A stretch of 64,000 nucleotides of DNA. Source: Neoechinorhynchus agilis (Eukaryota; Acanthocephala). The stretch lies in assembly GCA_051530055.1 (NCBI GenBank), contig JBMGUZ010000006.1, positions 1 to 64,000 on the forward strand, in the 5' to 3' direction. The notes under the pieces are model-generated. The model was given only the letters and a program-made list of their open reading frames with translations, did no database searches and was not told the DNA's origin. Within the stretch, counting starts at the first letter, position 1; each line of letters begins with the position of its first letter. The translations under genes and the position numbers were made by a program. Shown piece after piece: positions 56,330-64,000 of this stretch.

Positions 56330-57240
56330 CAGTCGCAGCTGAATGCGCAGCCTAAGTGATTTGGAGGTATTGAGCTCACCATTCACATCGGTATGATTTT
56401 TCTGGCAATAGATCTGTCCCTCAGTAATTTCCCGCTATTATCCCTATCTGGGCCTGATTCTCACGTCTATAACGCATCATTAAATGGTAAAGTGATCGCT
56501 TCTTCATGGACAACTATGGCAAATTCTCGGTGCTTGGGACGATTGCGTTTTTTGGGAAGCGCCTCATCATCTGACATGAGTGTCGGCAGAGATTTTCGAC
56601 TGATGCTTATGCTGACATGAAGGATTCGGCTCGCCAGTATTGTTGCATAGAGGCGTTTTAGTGTCATACGGGGTGATAAACAGCCTACACCATTTCGACT
56701 GTCCATTGGTAGATAGGGTAAGACGACCAGCTCCTCCTAGTACGTTGGACACCCCTTCATGCGGCAATTCCAAAAGATCCATTCTGAAAACTTGCCAATT
56801 TGCCAGGTTCACGCCACGTGCATACTCCTACAATTCAAGGATCCGATTCGTAGTCCTCTTCTATTTGAAATAGCTGGGTCAAAGGGCTCACGGCTGTCAG
56901 CGCCACCTGAACAGTCCGTACCCACCACGGTGATGAGCTTCGACTGACGCTTTCGTTTCCTCCAGCGACAGTTTCGCTCATTTCGACGCTCAAGTCGTCG
57001 GCGAGAGCAACGATGCCCTCGCTTTTTCCCGTTGCACTGATGGATTTTGTAGCTCCTATTCGCTGCCGCATCACCAAGTGGAGCGGCACACCGACCCCCG
57101 CGTTGACAGGCTACTATCAGTAGCTGTCTGGCCGTCGGAGCTGCTTCTTTTACGTGACCGACAAGAATCAGTAACATCGAGTCCGATCATCGTGAAAGAG
57201 GCTCGAAGAGTTCTCGGCGAACATCCTAAGCTTAAAAATG
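56330..57240 (-). mobile_element. LINE E (APE-type) 5' region fragment
   Basis: The left end matches 42080-42160. Toward the right, the minus frame 56809-57177 ends LRIGSLNCRSM, which resembles the first motif of APE endonucleases (IGTWNVRSM in relatives). Upstream of that is a basic stretch such as NGKKRGHRCSRRRLERRNE. Several frames are involved, so it is a remnant. Confidence 0.5.
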
Positions 57241-57287
57241 TCGATATGAGAGATACCGGGGAACGTGATTAGCCGTCTATTACTAAC

Positions 57288-57325
57288 AAACTGATGATGA
57301 ACCCGATGAGCTTCGAAACGTCTTT
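57288..57325 (+). ncRNA. Weaker hammerhead-like motif, second copy
   Basis: Same motif as 36016-36053 with one loop change (GATGAG for GACGAG). It precedes the 156-codon ORF. Broken relatives are at 42221-42242 (only the left half) and about 21217-21230 (only the right half). Confidence 0.45.
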
Positions 57326-57354
57326 AATAAATACTCATTTACCGGGTGTAGACT

Positions 57355-57370
57355 CCTAACTATAGTTAGG
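57355..57370. repeat. 16-bp perfect palindrome
   Basis: CCTAACTATAGTTAGG is its own reverse complement. It lies between the hammerhead-like motif and the ATG at 57387. The same palindrome is near 35975-35990 and 21170-21185. It could be a protein-binding site or a small hairpin; no function is known to me. Confidence 0.5.
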
Positions 57371-57386
57371 CAAATTAATTGCTTCG

Positions 57387-57857
57387 ATGAAACCCCGCGT
57401 GCTCTTTCCCTTTACGGGAGGAATTAAATTCTGGTCAGCATTACACTGGCCTTGTAGAGCTCGTTTCCAACTGAACAAGGATAGAGGTAGGATCAAATCA
57501 CTCCTTCCATACTCTTCTCAATGGTATTGCGTTGTCTCTAAGAAAAAATTCGTTCCTTCGCAGCAAGCAGCTACATCGTGGATTAAAACCTCGGGCCTCA
57601 ACAACGTGGTCAAAACTCTTTGTGACTTTCATTCTGGAGAATGCTTACCAGCATTATATGCAGTTTCCTTGCCTGTCAAACCAAGACGCCATGATCTTGC
57701 AATTTCCGATATTGTGCTCCACGAGGACGGACAGTTTCCGACGGCTCATCAATACTTGGAAGCTTCACGAATGCAATTGACAACGGGTAATTATGAAGAC
57801 AATGCTGCCGAGTTTCGTCCCATTGGTGCAAAAGTTCGGTTTGCGATAAGTCTTTAG
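57387..57857 (+). CDS. Hypothetical 156-residue ORF after a hammerhead-like motif
   Basis: ATG-started, beginning MKPRVLFPFTGGIKFWSALH, through 'SWIKTSGLNNVVKTLCDFHS', to GAKVRFAISL. It starts 62 bases after the hammerhead-like motif (57288-57325) and 17 bases after the 16-bp palindrome at 57355-57370. Shortened relatives are at 35682-35954 (minus) and 42240-42460 (plus). In the minus copy it is followed by LINE C sequence. It is probably part of a mobile element's leader region. No domain is recognised. Confidence 0.4.
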   Translation: MKPRVLFPFTGGIKFWSALHWPCRARFQLNKDRGRIKSLLPYSSQWYCVVSKKKFVPSQQAATSWIKTSGLNNVVKTLCDFHSGECLPALYAVSLPVKPRRHDLAISDIVLHEDGQFPTAHQYLEASRMQLTTGNYEDNAAEFRPIGAKVRFAISL

Positions 57858-58130
57858 TTCAAAATATTTTTAGGCTTGGCTTGGCTCACGGCTCCGGACT
57901 CCCCGTGGCGGCCCTCCACGACAGATCTCCGGGACCTCAGATCACAACTGACTCTATTTGGTCTGATATGGGGTGATAGGTCTCTACCTGAAACGGATCC
58001 CAGACATCAGGTCGCCACTGGGCGGATTCCCTTAACGATTGCCTAATAAATATCCTCATCACGGCTCTTCCCGCGTCAGTTCTTTGAACCAGTGATGATT
58101 TTGAAGTGTCTTGACTTCGAAAAGATAGTT
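57858..58130 (+). other. LINE B 5' part or unassigned repeat
   Basis: Matches 35330-35080 inverted, but with many small differences, unlike the LINE D parts on the right. The minus copy has a frame containing CVRHQVAITFTGFLNDCLIN leading toward LINE B motif A, so it is probably LINE B upstream sequence. Confidence 0.4.
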
Positions 58131-61100
58131 TAACAATTTCGAAATGATTTCCGCGGCAAGCCTCGTAGCGGCGCGGGCTTGCCGTCGTCTTGAGATTTGC
58201 CTTTAACTCTATCAATAGGAGAATGCATGCTCTTCGAATACGTACCATAAATTCCAGTAGCTTTTCAATGTCGGACTTTGCTTTTTGAAGACCACCTCAT
58301 TTGGTACGAAAGAGGAGTGCAGCAAGGAGATCCTCTCGATCCAATCGCATTCTCCCTAACAGTAAATCCAATAGCGCACTCTCTCTATTCCAGCTTCAGC
58401 GCTTGGTATTTGGATGCGGCTACACTCGGAGGAGATCCCTCCGTTGTACTGTGCGATTTGGAGACGCTGATTAGGGACACCTCGAGAATGGACATAGAGC
58501 TCATACTCCAGAGCAACTCAGCCTCTTGGGTAGTTGCGTATTTGATTCAAATGTGGAAGCTGAGATCGGCCGGATCATACCGAAACTTTCGTTGCTGTGT
58601 GATAGGGTCAGCGCTCTCTCGGCTCACGAGGCATTATTTCGGATAAAGAACGCACTCTTTATCCCGAAATAGGCCTTCGATCGCGATCTTATTGGATTAA
58701 CTGTACTTTTTAATTCCATATTGCAAATAGGACATCCTCCAAAAGCTTGGCTGGAGAACAAAACAATTCTCCTACCAAAGAACAATTCGAGCTCTCGATC
58801 ATATACGGATCCAAAATCTGTGCGGCCGATCACAATATCGTCGATTTTACTACGAATTTTCCACCGTATAATACTCGCAAGATTACGAACAGCATGCCCT
58901 GTGTCTGAACATCAAACAGCGTTTGACAGTACATCATGCTTATCAAACATCCTTCGTTTGACAGTACATCATGCTTATCAAACATCCTTATATTAAGGAG
59001 TCTTATGAAGCAAAAGCGTTACGAAAAGAAACCGCTCCATATAGCGGTACTAGACATTACGTCCGCATTTGACACGGTAAGTCATGAAACTGTGTCCAGA
59101 ACATTACGAGAGCGCGACTGCCCTCCTTATTTACGGCGATATCTTATGGAGGTGTTAATGTCTTCGCACACCCGGCTACATCTACCTAACTCGAAACCGT
59201 CGGACCCTATTTATTTTCGCCGAGGCGTTAAGCAAGGTGATCCTCTGTCGCCATTTATTTTTGCATTATGCATTGATGATGCGCTTCAGCAGGTGGACAG
59301 GTTAGGTCTGGGTAGCTTAATAAGATCTCGTCGTCTAAGTCAGCTTGTATATGCAGACGATATTCTCTTGCTTTCAGATCAGAAAAAAGACTTACAATCC
59401 ATGATTGATCGGCTATCATCTCTTTTAAAGGAAAAGGATTTACATTTTTCGCCACACAAATGTAGGACTTACTCCCAATCGTACATTAACGGCAACAAAA
59501 TAATTGCACACGACCCTCAATTCGAAATCGATGGAATGAAGCTGAACACAATATTAAACGGTGATCCAGTGCAGTATCTCGGAGGCACTCCTTGGATGCC
59601 TACAACAATTGACTCCATCAAGAATGATATTACTCATTTATTCTTAAAAACCAAGGAAGCAGGCCTAAGACCAACACAAGCAGCGCATCTAATTAACGAC
59701 TACGGACTGCCCCAAATTATAGCAAAACTTCAGGCAGCTCATGACATTTCCGTATCAAACATTGATACAGTCGAACAATTCTGGCGGACCAAGCTGAGGA
59801 AACTTTTATTTTTACCTCACTTTCTGAACGATGGTGCAATATTCCTGCCCCTGAACAAAGGTGGTCTAGGATACAAATCTATTAAACAATCAGTCATGGA
59901 TATGCGACTAAAAGTATACAAACGCAAAGAAACGTTGCTCCGAACTCGAAATTTTATCGGAATATAAAAAAACTGTCCAAAAATATTTCGAAGGACTTGG
60001 TTCGACTGAAGAAATTATTGATACCGCGCGCGCTAAGGCACTGCATATTTCGAGTAACATCAATAAGTGGACGAAAGCGAAGACGCAATCGCAAGGAATT
60101 GAATCGTTCACAAATGGAAACTTCGAACGAAAATCTTTATCATTCCGATACAGACAAGACAGCCACAAACATTACAAGGAATTGGTAAAGATGCGATTCC
60201 AATTGCTCGAAGTAGGCGCGAATTTGGCAACAATAGACCACGACAGGACGAGGAAATGTCGACATTGTTCAGCCGAAGCTGAAACACAAATGCATGTGCT
60301 AAACAGCTGCCCCTACAGTACGGGCATGATGATAGAGCGCCATGATGCCGTACAAAATCGATTCATATGGGCTCTAAACAAGAGATGGGGTTCTCGGTAT
60401 GAAGTACTAACCGAGAATCGTATCCACGATCCTGGAGGGCAGCTGTACAAACCGGATGCTATATTGGTCGATAGAAACGCGAAAAAAGCAATCATAACTG
60501 ACTTTGCCGTATACTATGAAACTACAAATGAACGGGCAGAGGAAATTATGAATGCGAAGGAGGACAAATATAAGGCCATTAAAGAAGAGGTAGCCATAAA
60601 GCTGGGATTTGCTCCTCACCGCGTATCGACAATGGGCCTCGCCGTCGGCTCAAGAGGCACATATTCAAATGGAATAACAAGGCGGCTCAATATCATTGGT
60701 CTATCCTCAGGCACCGCACTAAACATGGCTTCAACGGCAGCGGAAAAAAGCCTCAAGACATTCCACGTCTTCATGAGCAGAAGCCGAAGGACGAATCATC
60801 TTTATACAACTTAAAGAAAAAGAGGAAAGCAACATTCTTCAAGCATAAGGAAGGATTGGCTGAGCTCGACGACAAGGTGAGGGCTTGTCTCGAGCGTATT
60901 TTAAATGTACAGCTCTCAGATGAGGCGTGGCGACAATCTTCATTGTCTGTGTCATCTAAGGGAATGGGCATTCGGGCGCCAGTAGACCTTGCCTTGCCAT
61001 CCTTTCTTGGATCGTTTGAGGGGAGTCAACCAATAGCGAAGAAAATTCTGAGGGAAAAGTTTTGTCTTGGCCAAGAATTTGTGGTGGCAGTTGAGGAATG

Positions 61101-61430
61101 GTACCAGCATGTTCCCGCGCCGTGACAGTTGATCCGCTGCTGGTGAGATCTCACAGCTTCGGCGATGGGGTCGTCCGTCGGCAATTTCGACACGAAAATC
61201 GGGGCGTGGCCGGATACCTCCGGCATCCCAACTTTTCCTTCATCGATGAAAACGAGGATCGCAGTTTCCCAAGATTTGTCTCGATGTACGCACCATCGGC
61301 CAAATCGATGTGAGTTTTTTACTGATGATTTTGCATTTGCCTAATTTGTCAAGAGGAATTGTCGCCACGCCATTCTGAGATCAAATATGCAATTTCCTGG
61401 AACGGCGAACTTCAACATCTTGGAACCCAC
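58130..61430 (+). mobile_element. LINE B with LINE D inserted, plus copy
   Basis: The left part (58278-58646) has GVQQGDPLDP and WYLDAATLGGDP, with the Ala change in the YLDD box. The right part (60835-61125) has LAELDDKVRACLERILNVQL and 'SFLGSFEGSQPIAKKILREK'. LINE D (58669-60826) lies between them, inside the ALFLPK region as judged from the uninterrupted copy at 49370-49420. Beyond 61090 the sequence degrades. Confidence 0.75.
58669..60826 (+). mobile_element. LINE D (R2-like, RLE-type)
   Basis: The ORF 58936-59967 (343 codons) carries RT motif A LDITSAFDTVSH (residues 39-50), RRGVKQGDPLSPFIFA (95-110) and the YADD box (139-142). The ORF 60182-60814 (210 codons) has C26-x2-C29-x8-H38-x4-C43 and then PD at 91-92 with D107, the RLE pattern of the R2/NeSL group. 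The RT start lies in another frame (58721-58996), ILLPKNNSSS and VRPITISSILLRIFHRII. A 35-bp tandem duplication at about 58925-58995 causes that break. A second offset lies at about 59960-60000. The N-terminal finger region is absent. Confidence 0.85.
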
Positions 61431-62129
61431 CAATTCGATATTCTGTCATTGAAAACCACTTATCTTTAGATCGAATTGTCCAAATTCAAATAAAATAAGA
61501 TCGTGTTCCTTCGATCTAGAATTTGAATTTCTCACTCCACAAGTCGACGACTGCTGGTTCATGTCTTGGAAGGTATTGAGCAGTAACCAACTGAAAGGAA
61601 GTGGCATTCCTTGTGTACGAATGTTTAGAAACTGTTCACAAATATGTCCATCTCACAACGACTCGAATTCGTTTGTGCGCATCGAACACATTTAGTTCAA
61701 TATTGGCATTACCTCTTGCGTAGCGGTATTTTGACGTCGTACTTGGCCGCTTGCCGGATGCTGATCCTGTGAATATGACCGCTAAGGCATCAATATTCAT
61801 TTCCCTCTTTCTCGAACTTCCACCAGCTGATTCTGTTGGTCGTTGAAACTTCTCGATTTCCCGATCCTCATAACCATCGACACCATGCAAATAAATGCAA
61901 AGATTATTAAGAACTATAATATTTCTCAATGCCAAATCGATCAAGGAACGTCATTATTCCAGCGCGTGATCAATATTTATAATGTGCTTTTTAGTATTGC
62001 GGAAGGAAAAATGTTGTCATTAAGACATGTCAATTGCTGTTTTTTTATCAAGAGAAAGAATCTACAACCTATTGATTTTTATTGATACTTTTATTAATTG
62101 GAAGGGACACTTTCTTTTTGATAGTTACT

Positions 62130-62441
62130 TTACTCTTGAATTTGACATTCATCTTTTGGCAATTTAATCTCAATAAGCTTATCCATTTCCTCCTTAGATG
62201 TTGATTTGTTCATAGGTGTAATTATATTTCGATACTTCATTTCTACCCTGAGCTTGGGAGAATCTACACGGATATCGTATTTTGGATTCATACTATGACG
62301 TTCACAAGATAGCTTTTCATTTAATATTTTATAGCAATTCTCTCGATTGCTTTTGTATCTCCCATTAAGATGCAGTGGTCCGAAATGCACACTGAGAGTA
62401 TTAATACTATTAATTTTTTGGCACAATAAACATTTTAGCAT
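62130..62441 (-). CDS. 103-residue protein with C2H2-like finger, second open copy
   Basis: Differs from 51107-51418 at three residues (Asp to Tyr, Pro to Ser, Leu to Met). The finger is unchanged. Confidence 0.45.
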   Translation of the reverse strand: MLKCLLCQKINSINTLSVHFGPLHLNGRYKSNRENCYKILNEKLSCERHSMNPKYDIRVDSPKLRVEMKYRNIITPMNKSTSKEEMDKLIEIKLPKDECQIQE

Positions 62442-63380
62442 ATTGGTGAAACTATCATCGTCGCTTTTAGTGCTTCTTTTCCTACTATTTCATTCATTAT
62501 TTAAGTTGGAATTATAAGATTGAAGCCTTTGGGCTTGTTGGAATTGTTTTCGATTCCGCAAGTTCAAAATAAGCGTCCATATTTGCATTTCACCTACAGG
62601 GGGGCTGAATTCAAATCTTTTTCTTCGTTCAATGACGACAAAACGGTTTCAATTAAATTAAATGCTTCAAAAGAGAAGAGATATTGGATAACGGTTTCGA
62701 GACAATTTTCGTCCGCGTTGCATCCTTTCAAAAATCTAATGAGATCCTAGCAAGAAATTTTTCTATTAAATCGAGGGTGGAAATTTCGGACAAATTTACA
62801 TCATGAGATCTCAAATTGAATCTGTATTTTTGGGGTATTATTGGAAGTAAAATCGGCTATCGATCAATAGATATGTATTAGCACACATTTTTTTTTTCCA
62901 TATTTCGGAACATCACGCGCATGGTTCTGAAAGTAGCCAGCAAACGAATTTTCACGCCTCATTAGTTGTGTGTCATTAATTTTACGGTTCAATCGACAGA
63001 TAAAAATCGACTTCTTTAACACGTATCGGTGTTTCAACCGTAGACAATCAATACGTTTGTGATATCCGTTGTAATGTCTTGATAAGTGTCGCAAGCGATA
63101 CAGTAAAGAATTTTCGAATCAGAATGTTGCAATTCAGCGGAGTTTTAGTGATATGAAATGTCATAAAATTTGCAGAAATTGCATTAGTTTTGATTTGGAA
63201 TGATTTGAAAATCACCTGCCATTCGAAGCGCTGCGTCAGGTTTATAGAAACATTTTGCTGTTAAGTAACTGAACTTTTTCGTGGATCATTAGAAAACCTG
63301 ATAAAGAAAGTAAAGCCTCCAAAATCTCGACTAACCGTAGTTTCCTAATTTTAGACAGTTCAGAGCTACAGATTTGAAGT

Positions 63381-64000
63381 ATGACGACAAGACAACCATT
63401 CAGGATAAGGGCACCACCAATCGAGGAAAGCGCACAATTCCTGCGGAACCACATCTCTGGTCAGCCCAATAGTTTCAGTCATCCAGATCCACCAACGTTC
63501 AACATTATTCACCAAGGTCACCAAATATATAATCCCTTCGATGATGATATTTACCTCGATCGAGAAGTCGAAAAAATTTTGGAAAACGCAGATAATACTA
63601 TAAATAATTGTGCACCTCCGCCCGGCTTTGATGATTTCACTTTTATTTTCAATGAGTCACCACCAAGCATAGATGACTTCAGTAATAATCATTCATCGAT
63701 TGGAAATGAAGAATATTGCTTACCTCCACCAGGTTTTGAAAATTGCTCATTTTCTTATTACGATTACGAGCCCGAAAACGAAGGATACTTCTCAACTCCA
63801 CCAGGTTTCGAGAACGTGACTTTTGATTATTACGATTCACGATCAGGAATGGACGAATATGGCTCACCTCTTCTCTATTGTGAGAATCCGGCCTTTAATC
63901 ACGTTTGGAATGGAAACGAAGATTACTACGAATCGTTTCTCGATTTTCAGGAATCAACCGTTATATTTAATGAGTCGTCGTTGGAATTCGAAAAATACAG
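63381..64000 (+). CDS. PPPGF-repeat acidic protein, copy 4, cut by window end
   Basis: Residues 1-206 are present and open, ending in the window at EKYS. It shares Arg at 8 and Phe at 189 with copy 3, so these two are the closest pair. The stop and poly(A) signal lie outside the window. Confidence 0.65.
   Translation, partial: MTTRQPFRIRAPPIEESAQFLRNHISGQPNSFSHPDPPTFNIIHQGHQIYNPFDDDIYLDREVEKILENADNTINNCAPPPGFDDFTFIFNESPPSIDDFSNNHSSIGNEEYCLPPPGFENCSFSYYDYEPENEGYFSTPPGFENVTFDYYDSRSGMDEYGSPLLYCENPAFNHVWNGNEDYYESFLDFQESTVIFNESSLEFEKY

Larger units (their letters stand above)
57250..60835 (+). repeat. Nested-LINE block, plus copy
   Basis: This is the inverted counterpart of 32617-36170, with a fuller LINE D. 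It has a 156-codon ORF at 57387-57857, where the minus copy has a shorter ORF followed by a LINE C fragment. Confidence 0.88.
61440..64000 (-). repeat. Inverted copy of A1 8720-11560, cut by the window end
   Basis: This is a fourth copy of the gene-bearing part. From 62050 to 62830 and from 62950 to the end it is nearly identical to 51030-52000 and 52050-53110. In contrast, 61440-61790 and 62840-62950 contain many small gaps and mismatches against the same reference. Confidence 0.85.

Noticed and set aside
56393-57272. Plus-strand ORFs over the LINE E remnant
   Set aside because: The APE-like motif is on the minus strand, and the plus frames show no family features.
59908-60619. Minus-strand ORFs over LINE D (also 32853-33564 plus)
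   Set aside because: They are antisense to the LINE D endonuclease and linker, which are recognised on the other strand.
1-64000. tRNA or rRNA genes
   Set aside because: I found no T-arm with matching acceptor stem and no conserved rRNA stretch; this was a reading by eye only.

Overview
The window is repeat-rich, AT-leaning DNA from an animal nuclear genome. The evidence is several LINEs with restriction-like endonuclease ends, an APE-type LINE, Penelope-like elements (PLEs) with GIY-YIG ends, and a Gypsy/Ty3 fossil. Genes lack operon spacing and one has an AATAAA signal just after its stop. I cannot name the species; an invertebrate is likely. I saw no rRNA, tRNA or CRISPR.

Layout. The window is a mosaic of copies of one ancestral block. 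Copy A1 (1-11797) recurs directly as A2 (21280-32617), partly as A3 (36170-37607), and in short form as E (18241-20222). Much of 8165-17545 recurs inverted at 43320-53645. Another inverted part lies at 53900-55955, and a fourth copy runs from 61440 off the right edge. A second block of nested LINEs occurs inverted at 32617-36170 and 57250-60835. The whole resembles an ampliconic, palindrome-bearing region.

What the block carries. Its best gene candidate is a 281-residue acidic protein with repeated PPPGF motifs. It is open in three copies (8513-9358, 29714-30559, 52477-53322) and open to the window edge in a fourth (63381-64000). Opposite it, divergently, is a row of short same-strand coding-like pieces, including a 103-residue ORF with a C2H2-like finger. 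Other pieces are unrecognised ORFs and a possible hAT remnant.

Mobile DNA. LINE A (RLE type) lies inside A1 and A2. LINE B (another RLE type) occurs in six places, and in two of them LINE D (R2-like, YADD reverse transcriptase plus CCHC/PD-D endonuclease) is nested inside it. LINE C and APE-type LINE E occur as fragments. Two PLE pieces lie at 37608-40393. A Gypsy fossil at about 15200-18137 is mirrored at 43320-45680. A satellite of 147-bp units, whose translation resembles part of a PLE reverse transcriptase, has 7 units in one palindrome arm and 13 in the other.

Most unusual: hammerhead-ribozyme-like folds beside the PLE ends (37645-37688, 39171-39214, 39457-39515) and a related motif at 36016-36053 and 57288-57325; the PLE-derived nucleosome-length satellite; and the multicopy PPPGF gene in a palindrome.
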